A stretch of 64,000 nt of DNA from positions 620,001 to 684,000 of the forward strand of contig JADJIQ010000005.1 of the NCBI GenBank assembly GCA_016707005.1, written 5' to 3'. This DNA is from Ignavibacteria bacterium. Its GTDB lineage: Bacteria > Bacteroidota > Ignavibacteria > Kapaibacteriales > Kapaibacteriaceae. Within the stretch, counting starts at the first letter, position 1, and every line of letters begins with the position of its first letter. Positions 1 to 8,943 of the stretch are shown here, piece by piece. Made by a program: the position numbers and the translations under genes. The notes below the pieces were generated by a model. That model had not been told where the DNA came from. It saw only the letters and a program-made list of their open reading frames with translations, and searched no databases.

Positions 1-814
1 GACCCATCTTTCGCGTGCGGCTCGGATCGCTCGACAACACGGCGTTGATTCTACCTTCGTTGCATCCTTGCTGCGAACACCACAGACAGCATTCAACGAC
101 CGATTTGTGCGTATCAACGTCACAAACTACGCGCAGAAAACGGATTACTCACATAACTACAACGACCTAGGCGTACGGAAGGTCCGAGAGTTTGTAGACA
201 AGCACGATTCCATCCTAACCCTCGTTGATTCCGTGTACAGCGTTCCGCCGGAAGTGATCGCATCCCTTCTTTGGGTTGAATCCAAACACGGCACTGTTCT
301 CGGGAAGTATCACGTAGCAAGCGTCTATCTCAGCGTCTTGCTCTCATGTGAACCCGAGTTCTTGGAGCAAAACACAGCGTCTGTGATGTCGAGTATGGGG
401 CTTGACTCAACCAAACTCGACAGCGTGCAAAAGGTTGTTGAACGCAAGGCGGTCAAGAAGGTAGCATGGGCTGCCGATCAACTGAAAGCTCTCGCTGAGA
501 TCGACAAGCGGGGCACGTTGAATCCTTACACACTTCAAGGGTCTTGGGCCGGAGCATTCGGCATGACGCAATTCTTGCCATCGTCCTATCTCTCGTGGGC
601 CGTTGACGGAGACAAGAATGGCGCCATCGATCTCAACGATCTGGATGACGCCATCTTCAGTGTAGCGAATTATCTCAAGACGAATGGTTGGGGTAGGAGC
701 ACCGCTCAACAACGGGCGGCAGTCTTTCACTACAACAACAGTCAGGCCTACGTTGATGCCGTGCTTACGCTTGCTCAGCGATCGAGGCCTCGGCCAGACG
801 CTCCGCCTCGCTGA
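1..814 (+). CDS. Lytic murein transglycosylase, MltB-like (GH103), 5' end outside window
   Basis: The reading frame is open from base 2 with no stop, so the gene begins upstream of the window. The product would cleave peptidoglycan glycan strands non-hydrolytically in the periplasm. Two MltB landmarks are visible: the helix with the catalytic Glu in WVESKHG (Glu codon at about 278-280), and the block GSWAGAFGMTQFLPSSYLSW (about 539-598), which matches the MltB GSYAGAMGYGQFMPSSYL signature. A DGDKNGAIDLNDLDD stretch after it resembles the EF-hand-like calcium loop of MltB. The N-terminal domain and any signal peptide or lipobox lie outside the view. The tail overlaps the convergent M3 peptidase gene by 50 bp. 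Family assignment is firm; the exact paralogue is not. Confidence 0.88.
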   Translation, partial: THLSRAARIARQHGVDSTFVASLLRTPQTAFNDRFVRINVTNYAQKTDYSHNYNDLGVRKVREFVDKHDSILTLVDSVYSVPPEVIASLLWVESKHGTVLGKYHVASVYLSVLLSCEPEFLEQNTASVMSSMGLDSTKLDSVQKVVERKAVKKVAWAADQLKALAEIDKRGTLNPYTLQGSWAGAFGMTQFLPSSYLSWAVDGDKNGAIDLNDLDDAIFSVANYLKTNGWGRSTAQQRAAVFHYNNSQAYVDAVLTLAQRSRPRPDAPPR

Positions 815-2579
815 TGAATCGTTCGATGAAGTTCAAGCCTGTACTCCAGAACGTTGGGTCGTTGATATCGATCCCAAACGGCGTAAGGAGATCCTTCGGA
901 CACTTCGAGCCGCCATTTGCCAACAACCGCATGTACTTCGGAGTGAAGTCTTCCGGGTCCTTCTTGAAGATCTCATAGAGTGCCAGCACAAGTAGCTCGC
1001 CGAACGCATAAGCATAGACATAGCCCGGCGTATGGATGAAGTGTGAGATGTAGGACCACCACATTTCGTATCCGGGAGACAGAATGATGCTATCGCCGAA
1101 CTGGTCACGCTGAGTACGCACCCAGATCTCGTTGATCTGCGCCAGGCTCAGCTCACCTTGTTCGTGACGTGTTGTGTGCATTGCTTCTTCGAATCGATTG
1201 AGGGCGATCTGGCGGAACACCGTTGCGATCATTCCATCGAGCTTCGACATCACAAGAGAGAGTCGTTCGGTGTCTGTAGTCGCACCTTCGTAGAGCTTCT
1301 TGAAGGTGATCATCTCGCCGAATACACTAGCCGTTTCTGCGATCGTCAACGGAGTATCCATGAGCAACGGCCCCTGTTGACGAGACAGATACTGGTGGAT
1401 GCCGTGACCAAGTTCATGAGCCAACGTCTGCACATCGCGGGCGGTGCCTGTGAAGTTGACGAAGACGTACGGATGGACCGATGCTATCGTGCCTGCGCTG
1501 TAAGCGCCAGAGCGCTTTCCCTTACGAACAGGAGCATGGATCCAGTTCTTTTCAAAGAACATCGTAGCGATCTCGCCGGCCCGTGGATCAAAGCTTGAAT
1601 AAGCATCGATCACAAGATCTCTCGCTGCTTCCCACGTCCACGTTGTTGTCTCGGATCCCACTACAGCATTGCGGTCGTAGTCATGAAATTCATCCAGCCC
1701 AAGAAGTCGTTGCTTCACACTGTAGTATCGACGAACGAGATCGTAACGATCAACAACGGCATTGATGAGTGTCTGCACTGACTCGTCGGAAACTTCATTC
1801 TCGAGGTTCCGAGATGATATCCACGATGGAAATCCTCGAAGGCGTTGATTGGTCTCGCAGTCAGCAATGACGGTATTGAATACAAAGGCGTGTGTCTTTG
1901 CTTCCTCAGCAAGTCCGGCTGAAAGCGCTTCTGTTGCCGCCTTGCGGGTCTCTCGGTCCTTCTCATAGCTCAACTTTGAGATCGCCGCCAACGTGAGCTC
2001 TTGACCATTGAATCTGAAAACCTGGCTATTGGCCACTTCGTCATGCAAGCGAACCCAGGATGAACGCGCCGTGATGGACTTTGCCGAAAGTGCGCGTTCC
2101 ACATCTTCTGAAAGTGTGAATGGTTTGAATTCGAGGACACGCTCAAGCCAATGTCGCCTGCTCAACAACTCAGGTGCTGAGAGAAGCTCACTGAAACGTT
2201 TTTCCGGGAGATGAGAAAGTTGCGTAGACACAAAGATCAGTTGACTCGAGGCTCTTGAAAGTGTCTCGCGCACTGTCTGCAAGAGGCGTCCGAACTCCGT
2301 ATTCTCAGAATCCGTAGACCAAAGAAGATTCGTATAGGAACCCATTCGATCAAAGGTTTCGACGAGGTTCTCATATTCTTCGACCATTGTCACGAATTCG
2401 GGAATACTGATCTCGTCAAGTCTTCCATTCCATTTTCCGCGGAATGACTGAGCTCTCTTTTCGATCGAGGCAAGATCGCCGCCAAGGCCGGCCTCATCAA
2501 TGCCTGTGTAGAGATCTGTGAGGTCCCATTCGATGTTTTCGGCTCCGGTTTGGGAGGCCTTTGTTGGATCTGTCGTCAT
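765..2579 (-). CDS. pepF: M3-family oligoendopeptidase F
   Basis: Cytoplasmic zinc metallopeptidase that degrades short peptides. It carries the gluzincin motif in TLAHELGHGIHQYLS (HEXXH) with the third ligand region further on (TASVFGEM), and the N-terminal all-helical region typical of the M3B family. Starting at the ATG at 2579 (MTTDPTKASQ) gives 604 residues, the normal family length; an earlier in-frame start would add 18 residues that look non-conserved. No strong ribosome binding site is visible at either. It is divergent from the channel gene at 2632, with only 52 bp between them, and converges on the transglycosylase with a 50-bp overlap. A distant choice would be another M3B peptidase subtype. 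Confidence 0.9.
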   Translation of the reverse strand: MTTDPTKASQTGAENIEWDLTDLYTGIDEAGLGGDLASIEKRAQSFRGKWNGRLDEISIPEFVTMVEEYENLVETFDRMGSYTNLLWSTDSENTEFGRLLQTVRETLSRASSQLIFVSTQLSHLPEKRFSELLSAPELLSRRHWLERVLEFKPFTLSEDVERALSAKSITARSSWVRLHDEVANSQVFRFNGQELTLAAISKLSYEKDRETRKAATEALSAGLAEEAKTHAFVFNTVIADCETNQRLRGFPSWISSRNLENEVSDESVQTLINAVVDRYDLVRRYYSVKQRLLGLDEFHDYDRNAVVGSETTTWTWEAARDLVIDAYSSFDPRAGEIATMFFEKNWIHAPVRKGKRSGAYSAGTIASVHPYVFVNFTGTARDVQTLAHELGHGIHQYLSRQQGPLLMDTPLTIAETASVFGEMITFKKLYEGATTDTERLSLVMSKLDGMIATVFRQIALNRFEEAMHTTRHEQGELSLAQINEIWVRTQRDQFGDSIILSPGYEMWWSYISHFIHTPGYVYAYAFGELLVLALYEIFKKDPEDFTPKYMRLLANGGSKCPKDLLTPFGIDINDPTFWSTGLNFIERFISEAERLAEASIAEQA

Positions 2580-2624
2580 TGTCGTAGAGTAACCATGATG
2601 GGAATACAGCTGCTTGTGGTACTT

Positions 2625-2640
2625 TTCGGCCATGGCCGAA
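2625..2640. promoter_or_regulatory. 16-bp perfect palindrome over the channel start codon
   Basis: TTCGGCCATGGCCGAA is its own reverse complement and is centred on the proposed initiator ATG of the channel gene. It could be an operator between the divergent pepF and channel genes, or an mRNA hairpin that hides the start codon, or chance. No second copy was noticed. Confidence 0.35.
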
Positions 2641-3918
2641 CCACGAATGTACAGAAGGAACGTCTATCATCAGAGAGAAGTTGCATGGCTTCTCCTTGTT
2701 GCTTCGAGCGCCCTTCTCATCGCCTACCGCGTTCCAACAGTACTGGCGTATCACAAGATCTTTGATGTTCCATGGTTCATCATTGAGATCCTGATCACGG
2801 CAGTGTTCATTGTTGACCCATTCGTCAAGTTCGCTTCAGCTCGCCAACGTGGTCCTGAGTTCGTCCGACGGTATGTCCGAACCTGGCTTCCATTCGATGT
2901 GATCTCGGCACTGCCAATTGTACTTTTCATTGGCAGCTCTCCTGCATCGTTGTTGATGCTGTTGAAGATCATTCCTGTGTTTGGCTCTCTCTCTCATTGG
3001 AGATTGCAGCTCCGACGTGGGAGTAACATAGTGCGCTTTGTCCAGTTCGCCTATATCCTTGCCATCGTCATTCACCTTGTAGCCTGCGGATGGCTAGTAC
3101 TCCGTTCACAAGGTGGAGAGGTTACAGAGGATCGCTATCTGGAGTCGGTCTATTGGACTGTGACCACTATGTGTACCGTTGGCTACGGAGACATCATCCC
3201 GAATAACAACATTCAGATGATCTACGCCACTGTGGTGATGCTCGTTGGATATGTTCTCTTCGCATATCTCGTTGGAAACATCGCCTCACTCTTCAACACT
3301 GTAGATCCGCTCCGACAGGAGCACGTGCGAACGATGGACCAGGCATCCTCGTTCATGCAGTATCACAACGTGCCGTCGCACTTGCAGCACCGGATCGTTG
3401 ACTATCTCGGCTATATGTGGGAACGTAAGGTAACGTACGACGAAACCTTTATGCTGGACATGCTGCCATGGGGCTTGCGGTCTGAAGTGTCCATGTACTT
3501 GCGCCGCGAAGTGATCGAGCGTGTTCCTTTCTTCCGTGAGGCGAGTGAAAGTTTCATCCGCGAGGTTGCCGATTCACTTCGCCCTATCGTGGTCACACCG
3601 GGAGAATTCGTGTTTCGCTATGGAGACAGAGCCCGTTACATGTACTTCATCAGTCACGGCAGTGTTGAGGTGCTGAGTGCCGAAGACAAGCTGATAGGAA
3701 CCCTTCAGACAGGCGACTTTTTTGGCGAGATGGCATTACTGGAGAAGCGTCGCAGGGGTGCCAGTATCCGCGCCATTGAATACACAGACCTCTACGTTCT
3801 TGATGCAACGGCATTCGATCACATCCTCACGAGTTTCCCCGAGTTTAGAGATGTGATGGAACAGGTATCCAGTGACCGGTCTACGATGGTGTCTGAGCTT
3901 CGCCGAATGGTTCAGTGA
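2632..3918 (+). CDS. Cyclic-nucleotide-gated K+ channel (6TM plus CNBD)
   Basis: Inner-membrane potassium channel gated or modulated by a cyclic nucleotide. About six hydrophobic segments lie in residues 18-220, followed by the selectivity filter TTMCTVGYGD (TVGYGD at 182-187), a C-linker, and a cyclic-nucleotide-binding domain in the last 130 residues with the phosphate-binding cassette GDFFGEMALLEKRRRGASIRA. The S4-like segment SHWRLQLRRGSNIVRF is only modestly charged. The length of 428 residues fits bacterial CNG/HCN-like channels. The start at 2632 is chosen because upstream codons are non-conserved; an ATG at 2647 is also possible. The 2632 ATG sits in the centre of a perfect 16-bp palindrome (2625-2640). 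It converges on asnS, 10 bp away. Confidence 0.9.
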   Translation: MAEPRMYRRNVYHQREVAWLLLVASSALLIAYRVPTVLAYHKIFDVPWFIIEILITAVFIVDPFVKFASARQRGPEFVRRYVRTWLPFDVISALPIVLFIGSSPASLLMLLKIIPVFGSLSHWRLQLRRGSNIVRFVQFAYILAIVIHLVACGWLVLRSQGGEVTEDRYLESVYWTVTTMCTVGYGDIIPNNNIQMIYATVVMLVGYVLFAYLVGNIASLFNTVDPLRQEHVRTMDQASSFMQYHNVPSHLQHRIVDYLGYMWERKVTYDETFMLDMLPWGLRSEVSMYLRREVIERVPFFREASESFIREVADSLRPIVVTPGEFVFRYGDRARYMYFISHGSVEVLSAEDKLIGTLQTGDFFGEMALLEKRRRGASIRAIEYTDLYVLDATAFDHILTSFPEFRDVMEQVSSDRSTMVSELRRMVQ

Positions 3919-3928
3919 CCGTACCCGC

Positions 3929-5281
3929 TTACGGTACGATCCTGTAGATCATGCGTGGGAACGGGATCACTTCTCGAATATGATCGGCACCGGTGATCCA
4001 TTTCACCGTACGTTCTACTCCTAAGCCAAAGCCGGAGTGTGGCACGGAGCCAAACTTGCGCAGATCCAGATACCACTGGAATTCTTCCTGTGGCAGTTCC
4101 TCGTGTAAGATCCGTTGCAGAAGCAGATCGTGATCGTCCTCACGTTGTGAGCCACCGATGATCTCGCCAGCCCCCTCCGGAGCAAGCATGTCCATTGCCA
4201 GAGCTACCTTCTGATCTGCGGGGTCGCGCTTCATGTAGAACGCCTTCACCTCAGTTGGATAGCGGTGAATGATACACGGCTTATCGAACTGCTGCATGAT
4301 CGCTTCTTCCTGTGGTGCCCCAAAGTCTTCGCCCCATGGGAAGTCAACCTGGATCTCTGTACCGTCTGCCTGTTTACGGTTGAGCTTCACGTTGTTTTTG
4401 TTGAGCCACTCCACTGCCTCTGTGTAGGACATGCGGTAGAAGGGGCGACGCACAGCTTCAAGCTTTGACACATCACGGCCAAGTGTTGCAAGTTCACGCG
4501 GACATGCCTTGAGCACACTCTGCACGATATACTCAACAAGGTCTTCTGCCAGATCCATATCGTCGTTCAGATCAAAGTATGCCATCTCCGGTTCCACCAT
4601 CCAGAATTCCGTGAGGTGACGTCTGGTCTTGGACTTCTCAGCGCGGAACGTTGGTCCGAAGGTATAGACCTTACCAAGAGCCATTGCACTGGCCTCGGCG
4701 TAGAGCTGGCCCGACTGAGTGAGATAAGCCTTACCGAGATCGAAGTACTGCGTCTCAAACAACGTTGATGTGCCCTCGCACGCATTTGGTGTGAAGATCG
4801 GAGAGTCCATCAAACGGAAACCGTTTCCGTCGAAGAAATCGCGAATGGCCTTTACGACGATAGACCGTACACGCATGATCGCATGCTGACGAGCAGAGCG
4901 AAGCCAGAGGTGACGGTGCTCCATCAGGAACTCCACGCCATGCTCCTTGGGCGTGATCGGATAGTCGCGCGAGATCTGCCAAACTTTTACATTCGTCACA
5001 TCGAGTTCAACACCCGTTGGAGAACGCTCTTCTTTTCTCACGGTTCCAGTGATCGAAACACTCGATTCTTGTGTGAGGGATTGTGCCGCTGCGGCGATCT
5101 CTTCCGATACATTCGGTTTGAAGAGGACGCACTGAACTATTCCGCTGCCATCACGAAGCTTGAGAAAGATGAGTTTGCCTTTTTCCGTTTTGTCGTACAC
5201 CCACCCGTTCAGGGTGATCTCTTCTCCGATGTGCGAATCGAGATGTTCAACGGAAATGTAGCTCTTGTAGCGCGATGACAT
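3929..5281 (-). CDS. asnS: Asparaginyl-tRNA synthetase
   Basis: Class IIb aminoacyl-tRNA synthetase that charges tRNA-Asn. The N-terminal OB-fold anticodon-binding domain (residues 1-110) contains LNGWVYDKTEKGKLIFLKLR. Class II motif 2 is seen in FRAEKSKTRRHLTEFWMVEP and motif 3 in GFGLGVERTVKWITG. The 450-residue length is standard. The ATG at 5281 (MSSRYKSYIS) is chosen because the 20 residues upstream are Arg-rich and unconserved. Compared with aspartyl enzymes, the short insertion pattern and the motif 2 Glu-Phe-Trp context (TEFWMVEPE) point to Asn specificity. It lies 70 bp downstream of the barrel-protein gene on the same strand and may share its transcript. Confidence 0.94.
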   Translation of the reverse strand: MSSRYKSYISVEHLDSHIGEEITLNGWVYDKTEKGKLIFLKLRDGSGIVQCVLFKPNVSEEIAAAAQSLTQESSVSITGTVRKEERSPTGVELDVTNVKVWQISRDYPITPKEHGVEFLMEHRHLWLRSARQHAIMRVRSIVVKAIRDFFDGNGFRLMDSPIFTPNACEGTSTLFETQYFDLGKAYLTQSGQLYAEASAMALGKVYTFGPTFRAEKSKTRRHLTEFWMVEPEMAYFDLNDDMDLAEDLVEYIVQSVLKACPRELATLGRDVSKLEAVRRPFYRMSYTEAVEWLNKNNVKLNRKQADGTEIQVDFPWGEDFGAPQEEAIMQQFDKPCIIHRYPTEVKAFYMKRDPADQKVALAMDMLAPEGAGEIIGGSQREDDHDLLLQRILHEELPQEEFQWYLDLRKFGSVPHSGFGLGVERTVKWITGADHIREVIPFPRMIYRIVP

Positions 5282-5351
5282 GTGGTACCTGCGGGGTCTT
5301 GGTTCAAAACGAACCACAAATCTACGACGAGCCGACACCACAGCCGAAGAC

Positions 5352-6089
5352 TTACATCAAACGGAAGCCGACCGAGAGATGCACAAAGATGTTCTGAACC
5401 GTCCGATCAACCGTTGCAAAGTCCTGACTGAAGATGCTCGTAAGCCCATATATCCCCCTCAGATCAACCCGTAGGTCCTCAAAGATCTGGTATTGTCCAC
5501 CCACCTGCAGCCCCATATCAAAGCCCTGCATCCGCTCACCGAATTCCAGATTTTTCGTGACAACCTCGGGTCGGATCCCAACAGTCCCTACTCCGGTAGC
5601 GTTGCTCTGCGTTTGGATCATCCATCCCACATAGCCCCCTGCCAATAGTCCCCATTGAGACGATGGTTGGAAGCGAGCCAGCACGGGCAACTGAAGGTAG
5701 TCTGTGATGAATGCACCGGTTGCCTCACCGGTGAACGTTGTATTCACTTCCAGAACCGTTGTGGAACCGTCCGGTGTTGTGATCGCCACCTTGTCGATGT
5801 AGGGCTGGTCTTCAAGGGGCGTATCGAACGTTGCTTCATAGCGAACGAATTGCGGTTCCATGCTTACGGACCAGGTGGCAGACACAGGCACGTCTAATGT
5901 CAGTCCGCCAATGAAGCCTGGCACCGGAGACCCGGAGGAACCTTCAGGAACATTACCCACAGGAATGGGAGCACCAACACAGGCGCCGATGCGGATATGG
6001 AGAGCAAGGGTGTTGATCGGCGCAACATCCTGTGCGATGACGTGGCATGTCATCAACAAAGCGACACAGATCGTCGCAGGCCATTTCAA
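5352..6089 (-). CDS. Outer-membrane beta-barrel protein, PorT-like
   Basis: Probable eight-strand outer-membrane barrel. A signal peptide (KWPATICVALLMTCHVIAQ) precedes alternating hydrophobic strands, with glycine- and aromatic-rich segments (WGLLAGGYVGWM, FVHLSVGFRLM) and a terminal aromatic-containing strand. The upstream gene ends TATATCCATTGA, and a TTG codon at 6089 overlaps that stop. This TTG gives the most compact signal peptide and is taken as start (245 residues); the alternative ATG start 27 codons upstream would overlap the previous gene by 85 bp. No specific function is recognised. Together with the secreted protein upstream it forms a coupled pair. Confidence 0.72.
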   Translation of the reverse strand: MKWPATICVALLMTCHVIAQDVAPINTLALHIRIGACVGAPIPVGNVPEGSSGSPVPGFIGGLTLDVPVSATWSVSMEPQFVRYEATFDTPLEDQPYIDKVAITTPDGSTTVLEVNTTFTGEATGAFITDYLQLPVLARFQPSSQWGLLAGGYVGWMIQTQSNATGVGTVGIRPEVVTKNLEFGERMQGFDMGLQVGGQYQIFEDLRVDLRGIYGLTSIFSQDFATVDRTVQNIFVHLSVGFRLM

Positions 6090-6994
6090 TGGATATAAAA
6101 TCCAAGTGAGCGTGCCACAAGAGCGCCGTTGAGATCTCGTGCTGCGAGGAACCACATTCCGCCTCTGCATTGAGAGAGATCCACCTTGCCGTCGGAGCTT
6201 ACTTGACCAAGGTTGAGCGACCGACCAGTGAGATCCACTGCTTGAACGGACCGTACACGCTCAGCATTTGGGATAGTGGCCGTGGTGCCGGACACGATGA
6301 TCGCTACTGGTGTTGCTGATTCATGAACATCTGAGGTTGACCACGAGAAGGAAAGGTCATCTACCCATAACGTGGAACCAACGCTCCCTTTGAAATTCTC
6401 TCCATCAGCGCTGGATGCTGCTACGACCGACATCGAATCCGGCGCTTCATCAAACAACGGAATGATGACGTCAAACTCCGTCCAGTTTGTCGTTGCTGAT
6501 TTGATCGAGATACGCGCCTCGTGGATCACAACCCTGGCATTGCCATTCCAACGTGTGAACATTGCATAGACAGCGCCGGAGTCCGTGCCAACAGGTTGAT
6601 AACGATAGAAGCCGCGGAAATGCGACGGGACAGAGCCCGCAAACGGAATACCCCGCCTGGCGCTCGAAACTGGGTTAGCCAGATTCAACTTGAACACACC
6701 GAGGAACATTGAGCCGGATGCTATCTGTCCAAAGATGGAACGTGTTGTGAGTTTTGCTGCGAATTGTCCGCTATGAGCTTCGGTTGTTTTTTCACAAACC
6801 GGGTCGGTGCCAGGAGCAACATGGATAACACCATTGCCCGACGTCCAACCATCATTGGGTTCTTCATAGTCCTTGAAGGTGCCGGAACCGGGAACAAGCG
6901 TCCACGTCTCTAGTCCCCCGTTTGGTACCTGTTGTTGGGCACTGACCATGCCGAACATCACGATGCTCACAACGACAGCGATCACAAACCTCAT
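6086..6994 (-). CDS. Secreted PCMD-like protein with degenerate T9SS tail
   Basis: Exported protein of 302 residues with a clean signal peptide (MRFVIAVVVSIVMFGMVSAQ). The mature start VPNGGLETWTLVPGSGTFKD and the nearby EEPNDGWTSGNG are typical of PCMD-type (putative carbohydrate metabolism) beta-sandwich domains common in Bacteroidetes surface proteins. A run VWVDDL-like (TLWVDDLSFSW) supports a jelly-roll fold. The last 75 residues (VRSVQAVDLTGRSLNLGQVS...) resemble a T9SS type A sorting domain, so surface delivery is likely. Ligand unknown. It is first in a minus-strand unit with the barrel protein, with TTG/TGA coupling, and is divergent from the DUF971 gene. Confidence 0.7.
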   Translation of the reverse strand: MRFVIAVVVSIVMFGMVSAQQQVPNGGLETWTLVPGSGTFKDYEEPNDGWTSGNGVIHVAPGTDPVCEKTTEAHSGQFAAKLTTRSIFGQIASGSMFLGVFKLNLANPVSSARRGIPFAGSVPSHFRGFYRYQPVGTDSGAVYAMFTRWNGNARVVIHEARISIKSATTNWTEFDVIIPLFDEAPDSMSVVAASSADGENFKGSVGSTLWVDDLSFSWSTSDVHESATPVAIIVSGTTATIPNAERVRSVQAVDLTGRSLNLGQVSSDGKVDLSQCRGGMWFLAARDLNGALVARSLGFYIH

Positions 6995-7038
6995 AGTTCC
7001 TCCGATTGTTCGGAGCGAAAAATGGCGAATTTTGCGAC

Positions 7039-7389
7039 ATGCATAGCCCCCTGACCCTTAAGCGAACAAACGCCGTTGTCCTAAGCTCTACGTGGAGTGA
7101 TGGATTTTCTTCCAGCATCCTCCTATCGGACCTACGAGAGGCATGCCCCTGCGCGCATTGTTCCGGGGAGGAGATCATGGGTCAAACCGTGTTCATCGGG
7201 ATGAAAACGTTTCAGCCCGGAATGAATGAACTGGAGGCTCTCACGCCGGTTGGCAACTATGGCGTGCAGGCATCGTGGAAGGACGGACATGACACCGGCA
7301 TCTACACATGGGAGATGCTACGACAGCTATTCGAGCTCAAGAAGCTCCGAGCCGAGACCCTTGCAGAGATCGATAAGCAAGTAGGGTAG
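7039..7389 (+). CDS. DUF971 family protein
   Basis: Small cytoplasmic protein (117 residues) of the DUF971 family, the stand-alone version of the N-terminal domain of gamma-butyrobetaine hydroxylases. It shows the pattern STWSDGFSSSILLSDLREACPCAHC with a Cys pair that could hold zinc, and the conserved end SWKDGHDTGIYTWEMLRQL. The ATG at 7039 is preferred because residues upstream (from 7006) are not family-like. In other bacteria such proteins often sit near iron-sulfur or Mrp/ApbC genes; nothing of the kind is next to it here. The gene stands alone, divergent from the PCMD-like protein and 15 bp from the convergent haem/FG-GAP gene. Confidence 0.85.
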   Translation: MHSPLTLKRTNAVVLSSTWSDGFSSSILLSDLREACPCAHCSGEEIMGQTVFIGMKTFQPGMNELEALTPVGNYGVQASWKDGHDTGIYTWEMLRQLFELKKLRAETLAEIDKQVG

Positions 7390-7404
7390 GTGGTAGGGGG
7401 CTGA

Positions 7405-8910
7405 TCATCGCGTGAGATTCTCGAGGATCACAAACGGGATGGCATTCTTCACCCAGTAGTCTACGAGGTCTTTGCGACCCTTCACTTCCATAACAAGGGA
7501 TCCGAGGATCAGATCGAGATCCCCATCGTGGTCGATGTCCCCAGAGTCCATTACGATCCAACGTCCAGCGCCAACCTCGGGAAAGGTTGAAGTAGTATAT
7601 GTTCCCCGTCCCTCGTTCTCGTAGTAGACAAACCCACGAATAGGCTTTTCATTGTGGTCCGGGAAGAACGAGATCGCAGAGATATCGGTATCGCCATCCA
7701 AATCGAAGTCTGCGGCTATCGCACTGTAAGCGCCGTGGAGAGGAAGGAACAAGGTGTCTGTAAACCTGTTCTTACCGTCGTTGAAGAAGACCCTCACACC
7801 GTGATACGGACGAAGCAGCGGACCGAAGTCTGCATTGTCGCCAGCACAGTGGATTATGTCGTTGTCGCCATCAGTATCGATGTCTTGAATAGCAAAATAA
7901 CTGGAGCCCCATGACGGAGGAAACTGCAGTACAGTTTCGGCTTCAAAGGAACCATCACCATTGTTAATGAAGGCGGTGATGTTTTCATTGCCTTGAGCAA
8001 ACAAAGCAACTACATCTAGTAGGCCATCACGATTCCAATCTCGGATCTCTACACGAGTAGCTCCAGGACCTTCACGCAACGAGATCCGTTCATATTCGCC
8101 CTTCTTCTTGCATTTCCACCAAGAAAGTCCACCCGTCCACTTTCCGAACTCACAGACAACGATATCATCTTCGCCATTCGCATCGAGGTCTGCAACAGCA
8201 TGGTGGACGGGGCGTTGCAGTCCGGTGATGACCTCGGAAATGGAACGTTGAGGATCGGAGGGTATCCAAACCACCTTCCCAGTAGGTGCATCGGTAGGAG
8301 AGAACGATCCCATGATGGTGGCGATACGTGCTTCATCATTCGACGTGATCCATGCCGGCGCCTCTCCCGTGCTATCGCGGCGTATCACTGAAAGCTGTGG
8401 CGTGAGTGAGAATACATTCCCACTCACAGCATCACCGATCGTAACAGATCCGGTTTTGTCGTCGATGTTCACAAAGGTTGTTGACGGCGGTTGAAGTGAG
8501 AACGCAGGGCGCACGGCCTTAAACGTTTGGGAAACCGTCAATCGTGTCACTGTAGGTTTTGGCAGCTTAGAAGGGGCATTGCGGACATAGTAGTCTCGGA
8601 CCTTCTTCCAGGTACGTGCGTCTATCGTAGGAACTTCCGGGTAAACGTTATGCGTGGTGATATACGTTTCGGCAGCACCCTTTTCGATTAACGAAGCCCT
8701 CGAGACACCCTTGGGATAGATCCCAAGGAACGTTCCCATTCGGGGTAATACAACGTCCCGCCATGATCTCTTGTCGAGTAGTTCTGGGGTTGGGGCAGAA
8801 TGACAACTGCCACATACACGAGCCGATAACTGTGCCGTTGATTCGCGCGACGATTCCTGAGGCCACGCTTCTTCAACGCTGCAAAAAAGCAGGAAAAAGA
8901 CGATAAGCAT
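7405..8910 (-). CDS. Secreted FG-GAP/VCBS beta-propeller with a c-type haem site
   Basis: Exported 501-residue protein. A signal peptide (MLIVFFLLFCSVEEAWPQ) is followed by one CXXCH haem-attachment motif (RVCGSCHSAPTPELLDKRSW, about residues 33-37), then a propeller made of FG-GAP/VCBS repeats with calcium-loop-like motifs: DLDANGEDDIVVCEFG, DWNRDGLLDVVALFA, DIDTDGDNDIIHCAGD, DFDLDGDTDISAISFF, DIDHDGDLDLILGSL. The combination suggests a periplasmic or surface electron-transfer or sensing protein, but no substrate can be named. It is last in a minus-strand run after the GNAT gene (33 bp gap). The single CGSCH could be a structural Cys/His site rather than haem; the downstream Met ligand is not certain. 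Confidence 0.8.
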   Translation of the reverse strand: MLIVFFLLFCSVEEAWPQESSRESTAQLSARVCGSCHSAPTPELLDKRSWRDVVLPRMGTFLGIYPKGVSRASLIEKGAAETYITTHNVYPEVPTIDARTWKKVRDYYVRNAPSKLPKPTVTRLTVSQTFKAVRPAFSLQPPSTTFVNIDDKTGSVTIGDAVSGNVFSLTPQLSVIRRDSTGEAPAWITSNDEARIATIMGSFSPTDAPTGKVVWIPSDPQRSISEVITGLQRPVHHAVADLDANGEDDIVVCEFGKWTGGLSWWKCKKKGEYERISLREGPGATRVEIRDWNRDGLLDVVALFAQGNENITAFINNGDGSFEAETVLQFPPSWGSSYFAIQDIDTDGDNDIIHCAGDNADFGPLLRPYHGVRVFFNDGKNRFTDTLFLPLHGAYSAIAADFDLDGDTDISAISFFPDHNEKPIRGFVYYENEGRGTYTTSTFPEVGAGRWIVMDSGDIDHDGDLDLILGSLVMEVKGRKDLVDYWVKNAIPFVILENLTR

Positions 8911-8943
8911 ACCCCAACCTACACTAATAGATTAACGTGGGTG

